Shown here one piece after another: positions 1 through 4,727 of a stretch of DNA of 5,689 nt. A model generated the notes under the pieces. It was not told the origin of the DNA and made no database searches. It saw only the letters and a program-made list of their open reading frames with translations. The stretch spans positions 1 through 5,689 of the forward strand of contig CAYYBZ010000152.1 of the NCBI GenBank assembly GCA_964470285.1. Reading direction: 5' to 3'. This DNA is from CAYYBZ01 sp964470285 [NCBI: uncultured Oligoflexia bacterium]. Its GTDB lineage: Bacteria; Bdellovibrionota_G; CAYYBZ01. Each line of letters begins with the position of its first letter. Positions within the stretch are counted from its first letter, which is position 1. The position numbers were made by a program, and so were the translations under genes.

Positions 1-41
1 GCATGCGCCAAATTCTGCCCCACTAAGACTTTACAGTATAA
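1..41. other. Left edge: short GC-richer block, origin unknown
   Basis: The first 24 bases are richer in G+C than the AT-rich DNA that follows. In the frame starting at base 3 they read as a short peptide tail ending at a TAA (24-26), so this could be the last codons of an upstream gene. Read on the minus strand, the block begins GTGGGGCAGAATTTGGCG, which resembles from memory the kind of sequence seen at IS21-family ends, but I cannot verify that. Too little is present to decide between these readings. Confidence 0.2.
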
Positions 42-72
42 TCCCACAAAATAATTTTTGTCGGGAATTTTT
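42..72 (+). terminator. Probable intrinsic terminator of an upstream gene
   Basis: The arm TCCCACAAAA (42-51) pairs with TTTTGT (56-61) and GGGA (63-66), giving a ten-pair stem with one bulged C at 62 and a TAAT loop. A run of five T residues follows at 68-72. The layout is that of a Rho-independent terminator read on the plus strand, placed just before the next promoter region. The inner half of the stem is A/T only, so the strength is uncertain. Confidence 0.5.
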
Positions 73-103
73 GTTAACAAGTTAACTCTATCGTGTATAT
101 AAT
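71..103 (+). promoter_or_regulatory. Promoter region with palindromic operator-like site for the lipoprotein-tadA cluster
   Basis: A perfect sigma-70 -10 hexamer TATAAT lies at 98-103, about 53 bases before the first start codon. No good -35 hexamer sits at 16-18 bases spacing; the best TTG-containing sequence (71-76) is 21 bases away. That -35 zone is instead occupied by the perfect 10-base palindrome TTGTTAACAA (71-80), and GTTAAC occurs twice (73-78 and 81-86) separated by AA. A regulator bound there could block or substitute for -35 recognition. The -10 is seen directly; the operator role is inference. Confidence 0.4.
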
Positions 104-155
104 CCTTTAATAATAAAAAATTTTAGGTTTTCTGGTTAAATAGTGGAGGTCCTGC

Positions 156-389
156 ATGCTTAGAAGACTAATTCCTGTTTTTATAATTTTATGTATTTCC
201 TTTTCGCTTGTCTCATGCGATGTTTCAAAAAAAATCAAGGATAATCAAAAGGATATTGCCGCACTCAAAGAAGAATCGAGGTTTCTTAAAGAGTCTGTGG
301 GAAATTATGAAAGAATGGTGAAAAAACTCAGGAAAGATGTTGATTACTTAAGCAGCCAGGTCAGGGCTCTTAAGAAAAAGAGAAGATAG
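156..389 (+). CDS. Small coiled-coil lipoprotein, Lpp-like in architecture
   Basis: A 77-residue predicted lipoprotein. After two N-terminal arginines comes a hydrophobic stretch (about residues 5-19) and a lipobox LVSC with the lipidated cysteine at 21. The mature part (22-77) is almost entirely charged and heptad-like, consistent with one continuous coiled coil, ending KKKRR. Total length, cysteine position and helical layout match Braun's lipoprotein (E. coli Lpp, 78 aa, Cys21), but the last residue is Arg instead of the Lys that Lpp links to peptidoglycan, and the residue after Cys is Asp, which in E. coli favours inner-membrane retention. A strong GGAGG (145-149) sits 6 bases before the ATG, so the start is firm. 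It heads a plus-strand cluster, 11 bases before the next gene. No sequence homology to Lpp is claimed; function is unknown. Confidence 0.85.
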   Translation: MLRRLIPVFIILCISFSLVSCDVSKKIKDNQKDIAALKEESRFLKESVGNYERMVKKLRKDVDYLSSQVRALKKKRR

Positions 390-400
390 GAGTTTTAGCA

Positions 401-817
401 ATGAAGAATTTTTGTTTAACTTTAATTATTCTTTACAACCTAATTTTTATGGGTTGTGCTTCGAAAACCGGTAAGTCTTTAAATCTCCAACCCGAAAAAG
501 ACCTGAATAATAAAAATACGGCGGATATTCAAAAATCCATACAGAACAAATTCCAATCCAAAGATGCGGACTTTAATTCATGTTTTTTAGCAGAACGTGA
601 AAACAGCAAAGAAAGAGATAATCCTCCCTTAAAAAAACTTATGTCTTTGGTAACTCTTGAAAAAGACGGGGACATAAGGGCTTCCGATATAATTTCCACC
701 CGGCCTGTTTCAGAGGAATTTAGAAAATGCATAAATTCGGTTATCTCTTCCATAGAGTTTGAGCCGATAGGGTATGATGAGCCGGTTTTGATTTTTTATC
801 CCCTTGAACACAACTAA
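401..817 (+). CDS. Lipoprotein with AgmX/PglI-like C-terminal domain
   Basis: A 138-residue protein with a hydrophobic signal (residues 4-17) and lipobox IFMGC, lipidated Cys19, followed by Ala, so transport to the outer membrane is plausible. Residues 20-58 are polar and probably a flexible linker. Residues 59-135 resemble the AgmX/PglI C-terminal (TonB-C-like) domain: a Cys near its start (61), a strand-rich part with K-D-G-D-I-R at 88-93 matching the family's D-G-x-V turn, a second Cys (110) in F-R-K-C-I, then an F-E-P strand and a Y-P ending. C61 and C110 could form a disulfide in the periplasm. AGGAG (388-392) overlaps the previous gene's stop and lies 8 bases before the ATG, so the two lipoproteins are surely co-transcribed. 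In myxobacteria such domains belong to gliding-motility proteins; here the role is unknown. Confidence 0.8.
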   Translation: MKNFCLTLIILYNLIFMGCASKTGKSLNLQPEKDLNNKNTADIQKSIQNKFQSKDADFNSCFLAERENSKERDNPPLKKLMSLVTLEKDGDIRASDIISTRPVSEEFRKCINSVISSIEFEPIGYDEPVLIFYPLEHN

Positions 818-827
818 GTTCATAAAA

Positions 828-1286
828 ATGAAAAAATCCGAAAATCATTTTATGCGACTTGCGCTTAAGCAGGCACTCAAGGGTCTCAATTCCGGCGAAG
901 TTCCTGTCGGTGCGGTTATTGTTAAAAACGGAAAGGTGATAGCAAAAGGTTATAACACAAGAACAAAAAAGAAAGATCCTCTGGGTCATGCCGAAATAAT
1001 GGCGATAAAAAATGCTTCAAAAAGGATTAAGGATTTCAGATTAAATGAATGTGAGATATATGTAACCGTTGAACCATGCATATTGTGTCTCGGGGCGGTT
1101 TTGCTCGCAAGAGTAAAAAGACTGATTTACGGATGCCCTAATCCAGCCGAGGGTGCGCTGAGCATTTATCCCAATCTTAAAAAGAAAATCAAAACCGGAT
1201 ATAAACTGATAATTAAAAAGCATGTATTAAAAGATGAATCGGCTGAATTGATGCGCGGGTTTTTCTTAAAGATTAGAAAGCGTTAG
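828..1286 (+). CDS. tadA: TadA-type tRNA adenosine (A34) deaminase
   Basis: A 152-residue zinc deaminase of the CDA superfamily, most like TadA, which converts A34 to inosine in the tRNA-Arg(ACG) anticodon. Zinc and catalytic residues are intact: H54-A-E56 and P83-C84-I-L-C87, with the substrate-contacting Asn43 and the EVPVGAV strand (24-30). It aligns without gaps to E. coli TadA across the core and ends in the expected FF-plus-basic helix (145-152). Several positions differ: Cys103, Pro104 and Asn105 replace E. coli Ala106, Arg107 and Asp108; Leu88 follows the second Cys; Gly144 replaces Asp147; the usual G-S after G-A is absent. A nucleoside deaminase paralogue is therefore possible. The ATG at 828 gives an N-terminus of family length; a TTG at 804 would add 8 residues inside the previous gene. 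No Shine-Dalgarno is visible, so translation is probably coupled to the upstream lipoprotein gene 10 bases away. Confidence 0.85.
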   Translation: MKKSENHFMRLALKQALKGLNSGEVPVGAVIVKNGKVIAKGYNTRTKKKDPLGHAEIMAIKNASKRIKDFRLNECEIYVTVEPCILCLGAVLLARVKRLIYGCPNPAEGALSIYPNLKKKIKTGYKLIIKKHVLKDESAELMRGFFLKIRKR

Positions 1287-1309
1287 TCAAGGGGCGCAAA
1301 TTTTGCATA

Positions 1310-1323
1310 TTGAACTAAATCAA
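1310..1323. promoter_or_regulatory. FNR/CRP-like inverted repeat
   Basis: TTGAACTAAATCAA differs at one of ten defined positions from the FNR consensus TTGAT-N4-ATCAA; the dyad extends one base further each side (TATTGA-N6-TCAATA, 1308-1325). It is centred near 1316.5, about 146 bases before the expected sigma-54 transcription start and about 42 bases before a possible start at 1359 with a weak -10 TCTATT (1347-1352). It could be an FNR/Dnr-type operator at a class II position or an upstream activator site for the sigma-54 promoter. A chance match in AT-rich DNA is not excluded. Confidence 0.3.
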
Positions 1324-1435
1324 TAATATCAAGGAATTAAGTTTCGTCTATTTGAATTCTGCATTTATTTTCATATATGGCCATTTTTCTAAAATCTTAA
1401 CAACTCGTAATTATTAGTTATATTTTAATGAACAA

Positions 1436-1452
1436 TTGGCAGAAAAATTGCA
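1436..1452 (+). promoter_or_regulatory. Sigma-54 (RpoN) promoter for the PilZ gene
   Basis: TTGGCAGAAAAATTGCA matches 15 of 17 positions of the sigma-54 consensus YTGGCACGRNNNTTGCW, including the invariant GG (1438-1439) and GC (1450-1451) separated by exactly ten bases. Transcription should begin near 1463, leaving a leader of about 56 bases before the PilZ ATG at 1519. That leader holds a purine block GGGTGGGGGG (1469-1478) and a small ACCC/GGGT pairing (1495-1498 with 1511-1514) that would cover the ribosome site AAAGGG (1508-1513). Sigma-54 promoters need a bacterial enhancer-binding protein, so expression should be activator-dependent. The rest of the 232-base gap (1287-1435) shows only the FNR-like dyad. 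Confidence 0.7.
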
Positions 1453-1518
1453 CATATAATCATTAAAAGGGTGGGGGGATAAACCTATTCATTAACCCGT
1501 TGATAAGAAAGGGTAAAA

Positions 1519-2022
1519 ATGGAAAGAAGAAAATATCCCCGAATTAGAGGAATAGTCAAATTCTTTTACAAGCCTGAATTCTCAGCCAGCGACAAATGGA
1601 TTAACGGACTGATCAGTAATCTGTCCTTAAGCGGCGCTTTTGTTCGTCTACCAAGAAAAATTCCTATCGGGATAAAAATTTCTGTCAGAATGCCTTTGGA
1701 ATTCATCAAAAGAGGTACAACCATCTGTCATTTACCTGCAACCGTTGTAAGACATGTGGCGACTAATTCCAGGGGCGAAACATTGATGGGAGTGATGTTC
1801 GAAAAAGACGTACTGGGAGTAGAGGATGAGAAAATAGCCTTATCCAGATATATCAAGGAACAGCAGGACAGGAATAAAGCGGGTAAGGCAAAGTTTAAAT
1901 CTTCCGGAGATCAGCTAAACAGACAGAAAAAGATGGAAAAGCTTATGGAAGAAGCAAACGATGAAGTTGATGACGAAGAATCTAAAGAAGGATTCTTTTC
2001 AAAGATATTCGGAAAAGGCTAA
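1519..2022 (+). CDS. PilZ-domain c-di-GMP receptor with acidic tail
   Basis: A 167-residue cytoplasmic protein with one PilZ domain (about residues 2-112). Both c-di-GMP-binding motifs are present: R4-K-Y-P-R8 (RxxxR) near the N-terminus and N34-L-S36-L-S-G39 (NxSxxG), so ligand binding is expected. The domain is followed by a charged, probably helical or disordered segment (113-143), an acidic run (144-157) and a terminal G-F-F-S-K-I-F-G-K-G (158-167), which is amphipathic and looks like a docking or membrane-touching peptide. AAAGGG (1508-1513) lies 5 bases before the ATG. It stands alone behind a sigma-54 promoter and ends 5 bases from the convergent rdgB. PilZ proteins often modulate motility or exopolysaccharide output; the target here is unknown. 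Confidence 0.88.
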   Translation: MERRKYPRIRGIVKFFYKPEFSASDKWINGLISNLSLSGAFVRLPRKIPIGIKISVRMPLEFIKRGTTICHLPATVVRHVATNSRGETLMGVMFEKDVLGVEDEKIALSRYIKEQQDRNKAGKAKFKSSGDQLNRQKKMEKLMEEANDEVDDEESKEGFFSKIFGKG

Positions 2023-2027
2023 GGTTT

Positions 2028-2639
2028 TTAAAGCTTAATCTTCAATTTCTCCGCCAGTATTTTAAAGGCAATTGACCTGTGACTTACCGAATTTTTCCTT
2101 TTATTTGAAACAGAGGCAAAAGTCTTTTTAAAAGGAACGTAGTAAAAAACAGGGTCATATCCGAATCCGTTTTTACCGGACTGCATTTGAGTAATGTATC
2201 CCTTAACAAATCCTTTTGCAGATATATGCTTCCCTGTTTCCGGAAAGTATGCTACCGCGGCGCATATAAAGCGTGCTTTGCGTTTTTCAGGGGGGACTTT
2301 CTTCATAAGTTTTAGTAATTTTTTTATGTTTCTTTTATCCGAAGCAGGATAACCGGCAAATCTTGCAGATTTAATCCCGGGTTTTTTTGAAAGGCATTTA
2401 ACTTCAAGTCCGGAATCATCAGAAACCGAAATTAAGCCTGACGCTTTTGCATATGCCTTAGCTTTTTTCAATGCGTTTTTAAGATATGTGTCTTCATTTT
2501 CATTAACTTTGGGAGTTTTATCCAGGTTTACTGCGGATATTAATTTATAACCTATCGGGAGATACGGTTTTAGTATATCTGCAATTTCTTTAAACTTGCC
2601 CCGGTTCGAAGTGGCTATAAGAAGTTTTTTTGTTTTCAT
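2028..2639 (-). CDS. rdgB: dITP/XTP pyrophosphatase (RdgB/HAM1 family)
   Basis: A 203-residue nucleoside triphosphate pyrophosphatase that hydrolyses dITP, ITP and XTP to monophosphate and pyrophosphate, keeping deaminated purines out of DNA and RNA. Family landmarks occur in order: the N-terminal T10-S-N-R-G-K-F-K-E phosphate-binding segment, E47-N with T51 and the N-A-L-K-K-A helix, the catalytic S-D74-D75-S-G-L strand, S-A-R-F-A-G (91-96), G158-F-G-Y-D-P, K182-N and S186-H-R near the end. Length is typical. The ATG lies one base after the rph stop and has no clear Shine-Dalgarno, so it is probably translated by coupling to rph. rph and rdgB are adjacent in many bacteria, including B. subtilis. 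It is the last gene of a four-gene minus-strand operon. Confidence 0.95.
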   Translation of the reverse strand: MKTKKLLIATSNRGKFKEIADILKPYLPIGYKLISAVNLDKTPKVNENEDTYLKNALKKAKAYAKASGLISVSDDSGLEVKCLSKKPGIKSARFAGYPASDKRNIKKLLKLMKKVPPEKRKARFICAAVAYFPETGKHISAKGFVKGYITQMQSGKNGFGYDPVFYYVPFKKTFASVSNKRKNSVSHRSIAFKILAEKLKIKL

Positions 2640-2640
2640 T

Positions 2641-3354
2641 CTACTTAAGGCTTAAGTTTTGAATCACAAAAAGCTTTTTTATACCCTGCCATCCGAATTC
2701 TATCATTGAATCCAGCTGTTCTTTTGTGGCAGGACTTTTCTCCGAGGTTCCCTGTATTTCAATAAATCTCTGTTCAGAATTCATGATTAAATTAAGATCA
2801 ATATCTGCTTTTGAGTCTTCTGAATAATCGAGGTCCAGAAGTGTTTCACCCTTTACTATGCCGACACTTATTGCAGCCAGCTGTCCCTGTATTGGACTGG
2901 ATTCAATTTTACCTTTATTAATGAGATTTTTGACGGCAAGGCAAAGGGCGACATAGCTTCCTGTAATTGAGGCGGTTCTCGTTCCGCCGTCAGCCTGAAT
3001 AACGTCGCAATCAACATAAAGTGTGTAAGGTCCCATTTTGTTTAGTGATACCACGGATCTTAAACATCTGCCTATTAGTCTTTGAATTTCCTGAGTTCTT
3101 CCTGAGACTTTTCCGGCCGAAGATTCTCTTCTCGACCTTGTATGTGTCGATCTTGGAAGCATTGAATATTCGGATGTTATCCAGCCGGTTCCTTTACCCT
3201 CAAGAAAGGGAGGAACCTGCTCTTCGTAACTGACGGCACAAATAACTTTTGTTTTTCCCATTTCAATCAGGCAGGAACCTTCGGGATAGTCTAGGTAATC
3301 TGAAGTAATCTTGACGTTTCTTAGTTGATCCGGATTTCTTTTATCTTTTCTCAT
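2641..3354 (-). CDS. rph: Ribonuclease PH
   Basis: A 237-residue phosphorolytic 3'-5' exoribonuclease that trims tRNA and other RNA 3' ends and works as a hexameric ring. Its length is one residue short of E. coli RNase PH (238). Conserved parts include G-W-I-T-S-E-Y-S-M-L-P-R-S-T-H-T-R (57-73), S85-G-R86 with T-x-E-I-Q-R-L-I, D115-C-D117, the phosphate-binding A-D-G-G-T-R (121-126) followed by T-A-S-I-T-G, and the metal-site region D174-L-D-Y-S-E-D180 with D184 and D186. The ATG at 3354 was chosen because AAAGGTG lies 6 bases before it and the product then begins like the E. coli protein; the GTG at 3363 would add three residues but is itself part of that ribosome site. It follows the PHP gene by 11 bases and precedes rdgB by one. 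Confidence 0.96.
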   Translation of the reverse strand: MRKDKRNPDQLRNVKITSDYLDYPEGSCLIEMGKTKVICAVSYEEQVPPFLEGKGTGWITSEYSMLPRSTHTRSRRESSAGKVSGRTQEIQRLIGRCLRSVVSLNKMGPYTLYVDCDVIQADGGTRTASITGSYVALCLAVKNLINKGKIESSPIQGQLAAISVGIVKGETLLDLDYSEDSKADIDLNLIMNSEQRFIEIQGTSEKSPATKEQLDSMIEFGWQGIKKLFVIQNLSLK

Positions 3355-3360
3355 TTCATG

Positions 3361-3367
3361 CACCTTT
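3361..3367 (-). promoter_or_regulatory. Ribosome binding site that sets the rph start
   Basis: On the minus strand this reads AAAGGTG, six bases before the ATG at 3354. It overlaps both the stop codon of the PHP-phosphatase gene and the alternative GTG start (3361-3363), which argues against that GTG being used. Confidence 0.65.
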
Positions 3368-4043
3368 AAAGTTTAAAAAGGTTTTCCCATTTTGGAATAC
3401 GGCCTTTAATAAATTGAAGACCTGATTTGATTCTATCCATGTCATAGATAGAATGACAATCGGTGGCAAGTATATCGATTTGGCCGTCAGATAAAAGTTT
3501 TTCGGCATTTTCCTCGAGTTCCCTGTCGGAACTGCCGGAAAAACTCATTATATCTACTTGAAATAAGCATCCGACATCTTTAAGTTTCTTTATTAGTTCA
3601 GGATCTTTAACAATTCTGTCAACTCTTTCAACGTGGGCAATAACCGGTTTTATACCGTGATATTCCGCATAACTGCAGTAACTGTCGATTGCAACCGGAT
3701 GAAGCAGCGGATGTATCTCAACTAACTGATAAGTGCTTTCATTAAGAGTAAACGTAAGCGGAGAAATAGGATCATGCTCTATGAGTTCGGTACATAAAAC
3801 AACTTCTGAACCAAGAGATGCTTCCACCTGCAATTGTATTGTTTCTGAAGAGTTGAAGAATGATTCAAATATTCCTGAAAGTCGCTCTAGATAACCCTTA
3901 TCCTTTCTTAGATCTACATGAGGAGTGAAAACAATTCTTCTAAACCCCAGGCTGCTTAATTCAGTCAGTATCTTCCATGTTTCATCCCGGTCTTGAACTC
4001 CGTGATCCGCACCGGGCAGAATATGTGTGTGAATATCGATCAA
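3366..4043 (-). CDS. CpsB/YwqE-like PHP-fold tyrosine phosphatase
   Basis: A 225-residue PHP-family metalloenzyme most like CpsB/CapC/YwqE, the manganese-dependent protein-tyrosine phosphatases that act on bacterial tyrosine kinases controlling capsule and exopolysaccharide synthesis. Visible metal-site candidates: H5-T-H7 in the diagnostic M-I-D-I-H-T-H-I-L-P-G start, T40-P-H42, G78-S-E80, V108-E109, A136-H137-V-E-R140 and T194-D195-C-H197. The family's D-D-G at 13-15 is D-H-G, so His14 replaces the usual Asp. The start codon is TTG; it is firm because the family begins precisely at this motif and no upstream ATG is in frame. The gene starts one base after the PilZ-Cys4 stop with only a weak ribosome site, implying coupled translation. 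No polysaccharide genes or tyrosine kinase are in view, so a phosphoesterase with another substrate remains possible. Confidence 0.85.
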   Translation of the reverse strand: MIDIHTHILPGADHGVQDRDETWKILTELSSLGFRRIVFTPHVDLRKDKGYLERLSGIFESFFNSSETIQLQVEASLGSEVVLCTELIEHDPISPLTFTLNESTYQLVEIHPLLHPVAIDSYCSYAEYHGIKPVIAHVERVDRIVKDPELIKKLKDVGCLFQVDIMSFSGSSDRELEENAEKLLSDGQIDILATDCHSIYDMDRIKSGLQFIKGRIPKWENLFKL

Positions 4044-4044
4044 T

Positions 4045-4623
4045 TTACTTTTTCTCTTTGAGGTCTTTACAGGGGTGAGAAAAAATCTGATTAAAGGATA
4101 GCGTCAGGTCTTCGGTGCTGTTTAGAATTGTAATTCTGTGTAATTTACAAAAAGCGTATTTAGAGCCCGCGTTTTCTTTAAAATGAATGCAATCTCTGCA
4201 GGTTTTCTTTGCCTGAGTTTCATCTTCTTTTTTTGTTTTACCTTCGAGGAAGTCATTAATCATGTTTTGGATTTTTCCCGGGGCATCAAGAAATTTAACA
4301 CCTGCGCAGGTTGCCTGTTCGTTTTCCGGGGTTAAGACAAGTTCTTTTACCCACACAATCTGTGAAGGAAGCGCAACGGAGCCGATATTTGTATCGATTG
4401 CAAATGATAATTCAATTTTTTCACCTATTGACAAAGGAGTATCTTTTGTTGCGGGGGGCGTTATTACAATCATCATGCCGCCCAGCGAAAGATTGTAAGA
4501 ACAGATATTATGGCCTTTAAGTTTGGGAACCTTAGAGTCGTGAATGTTTAAATAGACAGCTATTCTTTGATGTTTTCTTGAATCCTTTTTTATTCTTTCA
4601 ATGCTCTTGCCCTTGTTTTGCAT
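4045..4623 (-). CDS. PilZ domain fused to a four-cysteine C-terminal module
   Basis: A 192-residue protein in two parts. Residues about 14-128 are a PilZ domain with both c-di-GMP motifs: R16-K-H-Q-R20 (RxxxR) and N44-L-S46-L-G-G49 (NxSxxG); the conserved A-G-V-K-F-L strand is at 107-112. After a lysine- and glutamate-rich linker (129-140) comes a small module with C142-R-D-C145, C159 and C185 (CxxC-x13-C-x25-C) plus H147, H162 and H183. Four cysteines in this layout could hold zinc or a [4Fe-4S] cluster; it recalls small C-x-x-C...C...C modules such as the minor subunits of some glycyl radical enzymes, a comparison made from memory. The ATG has only GGA two bases upstream, a poor ribosome site, but no better in-frame start exists. 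It leads the minus-strand operon and nearly touches the PHP phosphatase gene. Confidence 0.85.
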   Translation of the reverse strand: MQNKGKSIERIKKDSRKHQRIAVYLNIHDSKVPKLKGHNICSYNLSLGGMMIVITPPATKDTPLSIGEKIELSFAIDTNIGSVALPSQIVWVKELVLTPENEQATCAGVKFLDAPGKIQNMINDFLEGKTKKEDETQAKKTCRDCIHFKENAGSKYAFCKLHRITILNSTEDLTLSFNQIFSHPCKDLKEKK

Positions 4624-4680
4624 TTCCAGATGGTAGCATTTTATTAATATCTAGTCCACGCGATTTTTGTATGTAAGAAT

Positions 4681-4708
4681 TTGGAATAATGCGTTTTTTA
4701 GCTATAAT
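4681..4708 (+). promoter_or_regulatory. Sigma-70-type promoter of the M55 peptidase gene
   Basis: A perfect -10 TATAAT (4703-4708) lies 16 bases downstream of TTGGAA (4681-4686), a four-of-six match to the -35 consensus. Transcription would begin near 4715, only about 13 bases before the ATG, so the leader is little more than the ribosome site. The oppositely directed PilZ-Cys4 operon must start in the same 104-base gap (4624-4727), but I find no convincing promoter for it there. Confidence 0.55.
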
Positions 4709-4716
4709 GCACGTAA

Positions 4717-4722
4717 AAGGAG
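4717..4722 (+). promoter_or_regulatory. Ribosome binding site that sets the M55 start
   Basis: AAGGAG, five bases before the ATG at 4728. It selects this ATG over the in-frame ATG at 4689, which would lie upstream of the predicted transcription start. Confidence 0.75.
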
Positions 4723-4727
4723 TAAAA

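Noticed and set aside
804-827. TTG start for the deaminase, eight residues longer
   Set aside because: No ribosome site, overlaps the upstream gene's last codons, and the added residues are not needed to match TadA length.
741-989. 82-residue minus-strand reading frame across the lipoprotein/tadA junction
   Set aside because: Antisense to two supported genes and without recognisable features.
1295-1306. Terminator after tadA from GCAAATTTTGC
   Set aside because: The stem is about five weak pairs with almost no loop and no T tract after it.
1453-1518. c-di-GMP riboswitch in the PilZ leader
   Set aside because: The leader is too short and lacks the conserved GEMM core; only a G-rich run and a four-pair hairpin are visible.
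2644-2656. Near-palindrome CTTAAGGCTTAAG at the rph end
   Set aside because: It is explained by the last rph codons and is too short and AT-rich to claim a regulatory hairpin.
3355-3363. GTG start for rph
   Set aside because: It is part of the AAAGGTG ribosome site serving the ATG at 3354.
4689-4727. Upstream ATG for the M55 peptidase
   Set aside because: It lies before the TATAAT box and before AAGGAG; M55 proteins begin at the [11 protein letters not shown] segment.
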